DNA of 64,000 bases from the NCBI GenBank assembly GCA_903813345.2, contig CAIIXF020000001.1, positions 10,451,598 to 10,515,597 on the forward strand. The letters run 5' to 3'. The notes beneath the pieces were generated by a model. That model did no database searches. It was not told where the DNA came from and saw nothing but the letters and a program-made list of their open reading frames with translations. A program made the position numbers and the translations under genes. This DNA is from Owenia fusiformis. Taxonomy: Eukaryota; Annelida; Polychaeta; Sabellida; Oweniidae. Positions 23,543-64,000 of the stretch are shown here, piece by piece. Numbering within the stretch: the stretch's first letter is position 1; every line of letters starts with the position of its first letter.

Positions 23543-23680
23543 TCACCGCCACAAGTGGTGACATATTGTTATAGTCTACACCTTTTTTATGTACATTGTA
23601 AGGTATTTGGCAGTTGGCATCTGTAACAAATGGCAGGTAGTGACATTTTGCATGTTAATACCTTGTTTGTTTCACCGTGA
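23543..23680. repeat. Dispersed repeat, partner of 20310-20440
   Basis: Shares cacaagtggtgacat, gttatagtct and aacaaatggcaggta with the AGBL5 intron copy. Confidence 0.6.
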
Positions 23681-24859
23681 GCCTTCAAGAGACTTGAAAG
23701 CCCATGGTTTCATGAAATACATGGATATTCTACACCTCTGAGAATTCAATGTGAGAGGACACCGACTTGTACACCTTGAATTTGAACTTAACATGGAAAT
23801 TGCACATTTTCCAGTTCATAAACACAAACCCGTAGCATTACATTAACCATTGTGTCAAAAATAAAATGATGCATGTTAAAAACTTCTTATAAAATCTTTT
23901 CTAGTCTAGTCACTGTAGTGTCTAAGAAAGTGTCATATAAGTGTCTGTCTTGCACAGATGTATAGTGTCAACAATAGTCAAGGGTATCTTGATAGAGTTT
24001 ATATATTGTCAAATATTATAAATATATTTATATACTACATCAGCGGTGTCCAATTATCAAAAGTTGTGGAAAACAGAGATAATTTCATTTTGGTTTAATC
24101 CCACCTTCCTCATTTATGAAATGTTGATTTGTCACTTGAATATTAGAAATAAAAAAACCAAGACTCTTCGCTGACGAAACGATAATTTAACTCCTCCCGC
24201 TAAGGAAACTAGAATCTAATAAGTCCATAACTGTTGAGGATTGGACACTTCCCTTACTATATTATATGTATATCATTGGAATGTTTCTCACTCCCATTGG
24301 CTAATGAATGGTAACTAGAGTTAGAAAGATGAGCATATATTTACCCAAAGTTTTGTTTTCAAGTAGTACATTCCATATTTTATATTTCACCTGCGTTAAT
24401 CAGAGTAAGAAATATTACAATAACAAATATTTTGTCAAATATTCCAGTCGACAATTGACTAATGCTGAAGCCGTTTAATCTATTATCAGTAAATACATGT
24501 TTATCTTTCTCAAAATGGAGAAAATGAGCAATATCCACATCAATATAGAATGTTTTTGTCGTGTATAATATAGCATTGAAAGACATTACCATGTATCAAT
24601 GATATCCTTGCGTGCATCTAGTATCAGGTTCTCCCAACCTGAATAAGTTATTTGTGTGTGGGGCGGGGGGGGGGGGGTGAGCTGCAACACAAGGACATGA
24701 AGCAAGAGCACATTCCTGCTATTGGTCTATATATTCCCCATGTATCCCTTGCAGTTACATGTAAACAGTAGATGGGGACGTTAGAACTTGAATCCAGAAT
24801 ATAAAATGTATTTATTGTTCAAATCTAACAAAAAATGAAAACAAAATGAATTTGAATTA
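23681..24859. other. Intergenic, no gene seen
   Basis: AT-rich. A 13-base G run at about 24665-24677 is the only notable feature. Confidence 0.4.
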
Positions 24860-24931
24860 TAAAAGGTGTCCATAAAGTCTCTACACAGACTTTGTATCGT
24901 AATTGTAAAGAGACTTTATGGACAACCTGTA
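24860..24931. mobile_element. Tiny palindromic MITE (~72 bp)
   Basis: aggtgtccataaagtctcta faces taaagagactttatggac aacct, a hairpin with a ~20-nt loop. The outer end reads TACAGGTTGTCC on the other strand, like the mariner-type ends elsewhere. Confidence 0.65.
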
Positions 24932-27283
24932 TATTGTACTTGTACAATTTTGTGTATATGTTATACAATTATATGAAAATGTAGTGTCATTTTAGTCACA
25001 TAGATATTGTATTATATAGTTTTGTATTGTGCATGTTTTCATATACAATGTATATGTAAATATACTAAATAATGTATGAAATGCTTCAAAAGGAATCCTG
25101 TATGTAGCATAAGAGTGAAATGTGAATAATATTGTCTTTTGACATAAAATAAATCATAAAACGTTTTTATCTGTTATATGGTATTAGTAATCAAACTATT
25201 GTCATACATTTATAAACTTAAACAATTCTTTAACAATAATCCAGATGCCAGAAGGTAGTTACCAGTTTCACCACCAGGTGGCTAATTTTGATCAGATAAC
25301 ATGACAGATATATACAAAGTTCCCTTAACCTTAAACTTGAATATTCATCAGTTCTACTGGATCAATTTTTAATATTACCCTTCTGTATCTGATAGTTACT
25401 GGACATTGTAAAACAAAAATAATATTTGTCCAATAAAAGAAATAAATAAAAGAAAATATCACTTTTTGTGATTTCATAACATGGAGTCTATGGGGAAATA
25501 CCCTGACCTAGAAGTCTCATTAAAAAAAAAATCAAACTTTATAAACAACGTTGAAACCACATCTACACGAAATTTGATATCACTTTCAGTGAATTTTGAA
25601 TATTTAATGATAATCAAGATTATTTCTACTCGCATCTAGTCTATTGGGAATCATGGGATTTCTTCTTAATCTAATTATAATTACGAACTGGAATTGGGTC
25701 ATAGCTACTACAACCTGTAAATATGTTACATTGATTTTAATAAAAAAATCATTCAGTGAATTCTACACTCGTCAACCTTTTTCTTTAGTTGAATAGGGTT
25801 TGCTTGATAAGTATTCTGTTTGTTTACCATTTATTCATAGCATTCATTGACAAAGTGCAAAGGGCACGATGACTTGCAAAGGGACAATTTTCAATTCTAT
25901 TTTCAATTCATTTCAATATATAGATGATTCCTTGATCAGCATAATCCTGAGCCTAACAGGCATAATCATTCAATGAAATTGAACAAGTGACACCATTTCT
26001 GATGTTTATGCTTTACATCTATAAAGTATAACATGAATATTAAGAACTAGTTATGTAAGGCCAATGAATCAGCAAACATGTCAAGATTGAGACGAAATTT
26101 GCAATTCAAAATTGAAGTACTATTAGCATTTTAGGCAGTGAAGGTAAAGGAGTAGTATTCAAATATTTTCTCTATATTGGTATTGTTCAAACAGTCCATT
26201 GACTCATGATTTCACTTATTGTCACACATTTGAAACATGTTTTTTAAATATGTACAGGGTGGGCCAAAAAGATTTTGAACATTTTTTCCATTTATTGTAA
26301 CTTTTTTGTTAGTCATGTATTATCTTCAATACTTTAGGAAATTGTTGACAATTCATTTTCAACAGCTTGTGTAAATATGAATATACTAGCTTAACATTTA
26401 ATTATTCAACGCAATGTCTTCCACCCACCACCTGAACAATCAGTCTGAGCTGTATTTAACAGGCATACATGATTTTAAATGGTTTTGTGACATATTGTGC
26501 CAGTTTTGAGATAAACTGAGTTTAGGTAGTCTATATTATCCAAGGGAGACGTGTCTTGCTTCTAGAGATAACTCTATATGTTTTAATTGATGGAAAGTGT
26601 TGAGACCATTTGAAGGGTACATATTGTATGGTTTGAAAGACACTGTAATTTTCAGCAGCAATATATGTCTCAAGCAGAGAAAAGAATGGGTATCGATATG
26701 GCGAACTTTTTGAACACACGTTTCTCTTAAACCAGTCATCAGACATTTCTGAAAATCTCACAAATTGTCAATTTAATGGCCATCTTTTGAATGGAACAAT
26801 ATAATTTGAAATAGATATACATACTTTCATCTATATTGTTTTAAAAAACACATCAAACACTTGTTTTGTTCTTGGTATCATGTTTCCAGAATGAAATGAA
26901 ACATCTTTCCGAACCTCATTGGAACAAAACGACATAAACACAACATGTTTAGGTCTCTCAATATTCTTGTTAATGAAATAAAAGGTTTTTGTTGATTTTT
27001 ATTTATTTTGGGGGGATTTTGTTAAATACTTTTTTAAAACCAAAAATTCCTTTGTATAACTTTAATATTGAGAGGTCTAAAAACATGTTCTATATGCTAT
27101 TTTGTTCCTACAAGGTTCGGAAAGACATTTTATTTCATTCTCAAGAATGGGTAGAGAGGAGCAAAAACAATTGCGCTAAAAAAACAAAAAATGTTAACAA
27201 AAACAGTAATATAAAATATTTCTAAATAATTTTCGCATTAAATTGTTGTCAATCAGTCAACATTACATTAAATACCATGTTTT
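24932..27283. other. Intergenic, no gene seen
   Basis: AT-rich DNA with a one-ended mariner-type terminus (TACAGGGTGGGCCAAAAAGA at 26256) like that of 31752-32376. No partner end or ORF recognised. Confidence 0.4.
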
Positions 27284-27496
27284 TTACAGAATGTTTTCAA
27301 AGATTGGTTTAAGAGAAAAACATTGTTGAATCCAGTTCTCCATATCGATACCTATCCTTTGTACATTTTTCACGACACACGATGGTATACAGATCATCAG
27401 ATAATCAAATCTGGTAGCAAAATCATACATTTTAATATAACACTTGTTTAATTGTTCAATGAAATCCAAATCAAGGGTTGGCATACTTTGAGCCAT
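27284..27496 (-). pseudogene. Possible Tc1-type transposase C-terminal remnant
   Basis: 70-codon frame starting AQSMPTLDLDFIEQL, which resembles the Tc1 phrase QSPDLNPIEHLW in decayed form. The same DNA recurs at 42370-42480 inside an element with Tc1/mariner-like ends. The resemblance is short, so identification is tentative. Confidence 0.35.
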
Positions 27497-27834
27497 TTTT
27501 TGTTAAGGGCAAATTATAACATATCTGCAGGGAACATATTTTTTAACGAGCTACCATTGAAAAATCACCATTCCCAATTCATTCTTTAGAGTTCATTCAA
27601 GGGTATGTCAATTCCTGACACATCCTATTCACACACTTCTAGATGATTTTTGAAAAAAATCCAAATCAAAAGAATTTTATTTGCTATTTCATTTTGTATC
27701 AAATAGAGGAGTTCATAATGACCTTATGAAGTTACAGTTAGTCACTGAAAACTAGTAAATTCAATATCAAATATTTTTGAAGAATGTAATTAAGAAATAT
27801 AAACCAAAGAGCATGGGCGTATTCGACGATATTA

Positions 27835-28055
27835 TCCCTGCTCTGAGGTCTATATTACGATTCGAACATGAAAACTCACCAAAATGTTTCGAACATTCCG
27901 TATGGTCCGCCATTACTACGACCCGCCGTTATGACGTCACACATTACACGTATTACCAGGGGTATTCTTCGCGAATATACCCCGGGTGAAATGTTGACTT
28001 AGTTCACAGTTTATAGAAGGTGCGAATACAGTCATGTTCGAATACTTATTTAATC
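27835..28055. repeat. Dispersed repeat, partner of 330-515
   Basis: ctgaggtctatattacgattcgaa, gttgacttagttcacagtttatagaagg and gaatacagtcatgttcgaat match the copy upstream of AGBL5, with a GC-richer middle (acgacccgccgttatgacgtc). Confidence 0.6.
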
Positions 28056-28552
28056 ATGGCGCACAATAAAAGTCGTAATGACTGCATGAATATTCTCAAT
28101 TTGTACTGACGATAGAAGTGACAGATGACAAATATTGTATTAATGGAATGAAAAATAGGCTGAAATTCCAAAATGACCAAATTGAAATAGCAATATATCC
28201 ACTGTGCTCTGTAGGCTCTAACATTAAACATCTCTTTTAAATGTTAATGCCTTGCAACAAAGAACAACTAATGCTGAAAAACCTATTTGTTCTTTCTTTG
28301 AATTGAAAATAAAAACTTTGAAAACATTCCATTTTCTATCACGGTTCCGCTGTTTTTATCATTAATGAGAATCATAAACGTTTTGAGAAATGAGAAATGA
28401 AAACTTTTAGATGAACTTGTGAATCATTATAAACTTTAATTTGTTTTTGAGAAATGAAAATTTTATTATCTTATTGAAGGATGCTGTCAAATCCTTTTTA
28501 GACACACGATTTGAAACTTGTGGAAAGCTATTCCTCTCGTCTTTCTGGCAAA

Positions 28553-29152
28553 TACACTCCCCTCCAAAAGTATGGCAACCTTAGCTCCCTGCCTCCTCTT
28601 TATATTTGAATTTTTTTTTACATAACCTGCGAGGAAAATACTTATAATATTGATATATAATTAATGACATTAACACGATCCACTAAAGTTTGATCATATT
28701 CTTGAAATTAGAGAAAATACTAAATACACTGAAACAGCAACAATTTAATCTTAAAATGATCCCCGAGATGAACGTGCATCTAAAAAAAACTCATTTTTTC
28801 GCAATGGATTTATTTTAACTTAAAAAGTGATGGATAATAAATACCAATTCGATCAAATGCTTGCGTTTATAAATAATACATATGCTTTTAATAATAACTC
28901 ATTTCAAAATGTTTCTATTATTTTATATTTGCTTTTGAGGACTTATCAGCCCCGGGGACTTAGCAAGAATTTTTTTGTTTGAAATGAAACAAAACGGAGG
29001 CGCACAGATTTGAAAGAAAATTTTTAAGACAGTTGGTTTATTTCACTGTAGATGGAGCAGCTTTTTAGTTGCATAATGTCATGATGCTCCGAGGTCTTCC
29101 CAAAATTAGTCAATCCCAACCCTGAGGTTGCCAATCTTTTTGAGAGAAGTAT
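28553..29152. mobile_element. 600-bp element with TACACTCCCCTCCAAAAG ends
   Basis: Left TACACTCCCCTCCAAAAGTA; right end on the other strand TATACTTCTCTCAAAAAGAT, both followed by TGGCAACCT. The right half (28660-29152) matches 43445-43980. No intact transposase. Confidence 0.65.
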
Positions 29153-31151
29153 AAATTTACTATTTTTATCTACTGGTCATATAAATTGAATATATGTTTC
29201 TGGTTATTGCAATGAATTTTTCCACAAATATTTTTGGGGGAAATCCCGACCGGGGGTTTGCCCGAACCCATCGAACCCCCGGTCCCTACGGCCATGATTA
29301 TCATGACCATGACACAAATAATAATTTTACCTTTATCTGAATTTTGTTGATTTAACTGCGATAATAAAGTCTATTGAATAAAAAGAAAAATGTTCCAATT
29401 TTTATTGGCTCACCTGTAATGTTAAATGATGTAAATAACCCTACCGTGTGCTGATGTAAAAATATTTAAATCGAACTCTCGTCTTGACCATAACATTAGC
29501 ATGTTTTGGAAATAAGGCCGATAGGACGATGTTAAAATCAATATAGACACATGTTCCTTTCAAAATTAAGTAAACACTTTGAGACTGAGTGAAGAGTATT
29601 TACGATCTAACCTGTTTGGTAGAATCCATAATATTTGACTGATACAAAGTATAATACATATATTTGCAAGCAGGATTTGTGTAGCTTAGAAAGTACACAA
29701 TGGGGTTCGCGAAGGGTAAATCCGACATTCAAAATGTGTAAACACACGTTTGTTCACGTGATGAGATACATCCATGTTACAAAAAGTATGTGTGGCACAT
29801 TTTACAAATATTCGAATGAGAGCGACAAATGTTAAGCATCCGAAAATTTTGAACTAAATTAACCATTATTTAGTTTGATTTTCTTTTAGCAAAACAAAAC
29901 AGACGGACGATGCATGCGAAATTTCCGATGATGCGAATGATGCCGCAAAGTTGTGGATGTGCCAAAACACTCACTGCTATTGTGTGAAAAACAGAGGTGT
30001 CTTGGTTCTCTTGGTCTCGCTATCTATCGATCTAAAAATAAACATCACAAGAATTAGGTTTAAATTGAAAAAAACAAAGTATCTTGCCTTGTTGCCTGAA
30101 GGCAGGACATCTTGTTGAGAGAAACAGTTACTGAGCACAGAGACGTATAAAACTGTTTTATATGTCTCTGCTTGGCAACACATGCGAGGGTTACAGTGGT
30201 AAGCATTTACACGGTGATTTAGTAAAGATATCTGGCATAAAAGGTTTAAAATACGTCAACGGCAGAATCAGAGCAATAAAGTGATTTAATTTTGATAAAG
30301 TGATTTAAAAATCACAAAAAACTTAGGCGATATATACAAAAACAAGTTTATACAAGTCTAGTGTTATCTTTTATTTTTCCAGAAGTTGATTTTGCTTTTT
30401 AGTTTCATCTAGTATTCATGTACCAGCCTCTCTCACCCTGGGTAAGTATTCAAGAGATATTTGGATGAAAGTAAAAAATGTATATCAACGAGTCAAATTG
30501 ACCATGTCGTAATCTACCCTTTAGGTACCCCATCATGCATTTCTGTGCCAGGCACTTTCTCAAATACTAATTTTAACGCCAGGACTTTTTCCTGTAAAAA
30601 TACACGGCCACGGATCGCATTATACATTTACTAATAAGGATATTGGTCCCAGAAGTAGAACGGTAAGTTTAATAAAATATGTAGAGGTTTCAGTTTGTTA
30701 TTGTTGTTCAATTTAGTAGAACGGTTGACTCATCAGATCATGTGAGCTATTGATATGAAAACTTATAATTTATTCGCATAAAGATTTGTATATGACCCAA
30801 GGAGCGTAGCCAGCTTTCAGTCAGTCAGTCAGTCAGATCGCCAAAAAAAGTTGGTTTCCAGTCAATTGTCCAGTGCGATTGTGTTATAAACAAGCCAAAA
30901 AAGATTTATTTTGAATTTTACGAAAATTAATGCAACTTCCTTCAAAATTGAGCTATAGGCTATAGAAGCTTTAAATAAAAAGCATTTTAAAGCTCTTTTC
31001 TTTTTCTCTTTCATGGTTTTATTGGTTATGGGGGGGGGGGGGGCTGCGATTGCACCCATCGCACCCACTGGATACGCCTATGGACCCCATTTACTCTATT
31101 TATTTCCAGATTAAAATTTATTATCGCTGATTTACATCTAGACAATTAACG
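29153..31151. other. Upstream region of the GGT gene
   Basis: Contains a repeat tail shared with 44040-44120 (gggggaaatcccgac, acccccggtccctacggc, 29233-29290), a 29-bp hairpin with TATAAAAC (30138-30166), a (GTCA)n run (30817-30835) and a G13 run (31029-31043). Promoter not identifiable. A possible 5' UTR acceptor (tttccag) ends at 31110. Confidence 0.35.
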
Positions 31152-61566
<30,415 letters not shown>

Positions 61567-62177
61567 AAACAAATCTTTGACTTTCAACTATAGTTCTCCA
61601 GTCTCCATTCGTTTGACTTTGACGTCAGTATTAGACTCTCACATTAATTTTTAACAAGTGAGGAATTATTAAATCGACGATTCCGTTGTCTTCTGAACTA
61701 TTTGTTCGCAAATGTGTACATTTTCTTAAACATATGATATTGATACACGTTTGTGATAAAAATGTCGTGGGAATTCTGCCCACAACGTGTGAAATAAGGA
61801 AAAAAGAAAGATCATACCTTCTACGTTCCGACATTTTGTTACCGAAACGGTTCCAGCGTAATCGAGTGGATCACCAGTGAGAAAATGATGACTTAAGATT
61901 AGAAATCGATAAAAGTTACCCGCATACAATTGATTTACTACTTCATTGATAGAGGAATAATTCTCAAAAGATTTTGCCTCGTCTGCATCATCCTGCTGGC
62001 CACGCTACAGGTTACACTTTTATAATAACATGCATATTATTTGAATTATCGACTAAATATATATTTTTACAAAATGTCTATGCAAATATATAAAGTAAAT
62101 GTATACAATTGTTCAAACAAATTGTTTTTGTTGCTAGCATATTTGATTTCCACATAAGGGTTCAATATCACTTGTAT
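61567..62177. other. Convergent 3' region between GGT and the acidic-protein gene
   Basis: Should contain both 3' UTRs. I see no canonical AATAAA on either strand, so variant signals or overlapping transcripts are possible. No other feature. Confidence 0.4.
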
Positions 62178-63998
62178 TTAGAACGTGTTTGTGTAAGGCA
62201 TCGCTGTTGCATTGTGAGTCGTAATAACTTGCATCTCTGGCATTTCGAGACCATCATTAACGGAATTGTTTTGAACTGTATATGTAGCATCTGATTTACT
62301 AGGTTTAATATCAACTGCTTCTACTTCTGCTTCCTGTTTTGCGGCGGTGTTTAGCTTGGTCTTCCTTTCGAGGGTACTCTGTGCTATTTCTAATACATGT
62401 TCCGCAGACTTCGTGTAGGATATGGCGTCTGAATTAACACTTTTCGACGAGGGCTCCCTGTTAAGAGAACCATGGATGTTTGTGTTAGCGTTTTCGATAT
62501 CCTCCCGTGTTACTGGGTCCGTGTTAACATTTACCAACGAAGACGATGGACTTATGTGTGTCGAGCTTGTGTTTTGGATTAGTGTATCGATATCTGTTAT
62601 TTCAACGCTTGCCATATTCACGGCTTCTTGGTTTTCAAACATCGATGGTTTTGTGGAAACAATATAGTCTTCATCATCACTAGCAGGTCGTTCATCTCTA
62701 GTGCTACCAACGACACTCGATTCGTCAGATACTGAACGCTGTCCGGATAAAACAGGTATATCACCATCATTGACTTTCTCAGCTGAGTCCACAGCTATGG
62801 GAATTTCGGAAGTAGTGTCCGTTTCAAATAATATTCGCTCTTCTGATGTTGTAACGCTTGTCTCAGATTCAATAACAATAGCTTCCTTGTGTTGATCTCC
62901 AATAATTTCCTTTCTTTCTTCTTTGCTATATTCAACATTTTCAAAATCGTACTTGCCATGCGTTTCAGACGTAGTTGACGATAGATCATCTTCGTCATCA
63001 TCTTCGTCATCATCCTCCCTCACACCCCCCTCATCATCATCACTGTCTTCCTGGTCAGCACTTTCACTTTGATTATCACGTGCCTCTCCTTCGTTTACTA
63101 TTGTCGACGCTAATGTTATTTCTTTACTTACGCTTGCTTCAACATCTGTTTTCAAAGTATCATTTTCACCTATATTTTCAATTTCAACGACAGTTATTTC
63201 ATCTACACTAGTAACATCGTTTCGGGTCTCCTCTTTTTGTTCACTGTGAATTTCTGTTTGGATTGCATGTGTAGCCTCTCTTGTTATTTTTTCATCCAAA
63301 TCAACCCGAGTGTCCTCAAATGTAGTGTCTTCTCTTATGTTTATTTCTTCTACTTTTACGTCAGAATCTATTCGGGCCTCCTCAGTTGTTTTATCGTTGG
63401 TTGTGCTCACAACACTTGTATTGACATCGAACTCAGTTATGTTTTCATTAGTTACAGTGAGCTCTTCAACAGTATTGTCTGATGTTGAGTTGTGGTCTAC
63501 GTAACCAAATGTTGGGGATTGTATTCCTGTTGTTCTGTTTATACTGCTGTATATTGCGTGTATATTTTCGTCCGATTCAGCTTCACTTACAATATTGTCA
63601 AGAGGTTGGAGAGCTTTTTTAACTGCACTGTCATCGTGAAGTTCGCGATCGGGACGGGTGGATTCTTTCAGACTTTGGTCTATATCCGTCGTTGATTCAC
63701 TAATAGTTACTCTTTTCCGTTCTTTCGACTTCGTTTGTTTCGTTTCCATCGTCTCATTGTGGACAGTCACATTATTTTCTTTAAGTAGTTGGGATGAAGA
63801 CGCAACCTGTGATTTTGTTTGTGTCTCCTCATGATCAATCGCTTGGTTTTCGACGACGATTGTCGAGTGCGTCATGTCAGAGATAGGGGTGCGGGTAGCT
63901 TCATTTACGGTTGTGTCAAACTGGGGGATTTCAAGTACTCCATCGCCACCACTTACGGAAACGATTGTGGAATGTGGACCAATTTGTCTTACTTCCAT
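62178..63998 (-). CDS. Acidic, Thr/Ser/Glu-rich disordered protein, partial
   Basis: Open for 606 codons from Met at 63998 to TAA at 62178; the true start may lie beyond the window. No conserved domain recognised. Composition is dominated by Glu, Asp, Thr, Ser and Val, with an acidic core about residues 310-335 (QEDSDDDEGG, then EDDDEDDDEDD), and no membrane segment or signal peptide is visible. The long open frame in AT-rich DNA and uneven residue use argue that it is real coding sequence. Function unknown. It converges on GGT, with no overlap of coding parts. Confidence 0.75.
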   Translation of the reverse strand: MEVRQIGPHSTIVSVSGGDGVLEIPQFDTTVNEATRTPISDMTHSTIVVENQAIDHEETQTKSQVASSSQLLKENNVTVHNETMETKQTKSKERKRVTISESTTDIDQSLKESTRPDRELHDDSAVKKALQPLDNIVSEAESDENIHAIYSSINRTTGIQSPTFGYVDHNSTSDNTVEELTVTNENITEFDVNTSVVSTTNDKTTEEARIDSDVKVEEINIREDTTFEDTRVDLDEKITREATHAIQTEIHSEQKEETRNDVTSVDEITVVEIENIGENDTLKTDVEASVSKEITLASTIVNEGEARDNQSESADQEDSDDDEGGVREDDDEDDDEDDLSSTTSETHGKYDFENVEYSKEERKEIIGDQHKEAIVIESETSVTTSEERILFETDTTSEIPIAVDSAEKVNDGDIPVLSGQRSVSDESSVVGSTRDERPASDDEDYIVSTKPSMFENQEAVNMASVEITDIDTLIQNTSSTHISPSSSLVNVNTDPVTREDIENANTNIHGSLNREPSSKSVNSDAISYTKSAEHVLEIAQSTLERKTKLNTAAKQEAEVEAVDIKPSKSDATYTVQNNSVNDGLEMPEMQVITTHNATAMPYTNTF

Positions 63999-64000
63999 TG

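Noticed and set aside
29889-30113. Cys-containing frame (KLWMCQNTHCYC) upstream of GGT
   Set aside because: No start codon, no clear splice partner and no family match; short enough to be chance.

Overview
The window is AT-rich invertebrate nuclear DNA. Genes are split into many short exons with GT-AG introns, introns and intergenic DNA are packed with transposons, and the text is rich in 'tacatgta'-type words. I infer a marine, probably lophotrochozoan, animal (mollusc, annelid or brachiopod-like); the repeat text supports this more than any single gene does.

Three genes are supported. (1) 673-20681 (+): AGBL5/CCP5, a cytosolic M14D carboxypeptidase that removes branch-point glutamates from polyglutamylated tubulin. 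I assembled 17 coding exons (1100 aa) with consistent phases. (2) 31152-61566 (+): a gamma-glutamyltransferase, 12 exons, 600 aa, with the signal anchor split between exon 1 and an exon 9 kb downstream. (3) 62178-63998 (-): the 3' part of a gene for a long acidic, Thr/Ser/Glu-rich, probably disordered protein. It converges on GGT with stops 611 bp apart and runs to the window edge. AGBL5 and GGT have no obvious joint function.

The most unusual region is AGBL5 4.7-8.4 kb, the exons that build the catalytic pocket. Exon 8 exists as two complete versions (5559-5728 and 5778-5947) of equal length and phase, 49 nt apart, which looks like a mutually exclusive pair. Around it, other exon edges are also tandemly multiplied. 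The acceptor of exon 7 occurs three times; one copy is in frame and open for 31 extra codons. The start of exon 9 resembles the unit of a 31-copy, indel-free 50-bp minisatellite, each unit carrying two acceptor-like sites. The donor of exon 9 is repeated 58 nt downstream. A small transposon ends 17 nt before exon 8a.

GGT introns hold most of the mobile DNA. Intron 1 (31213-40189) has nested mariner-type elements, a 1.5-kb foldback element with eight copies of a GTACGGTGACG motif, and a mariner relic split by a LINE with an intact 972-codon ORF. The intron at 45932-53698 is a four-layer nest: GGT intron, then a terminal-inverted-repeat transposon with subterminal ATCGCA arrays and a Myb/SANT exon, then a gag-only LTR retrotransposon with nearly identical 1196-bp LTRs, then a hAT MITE with a perfect 8-bp duplication. 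The intron at 54989-61014 is filled by a 5.7-kb giant inverted repeat whose arms are ~180-bp satellite arrays.

The intergenic stretch 20682-31151 has no recognisable gene, only a 29-bp degenerate tandem repeat in or after the AGBL5 3' UTR, MITEs and decayed Tc1 DNA. All exon calls come from reading frames, splice signals and remembered family sequence, not from transcripts or searches.
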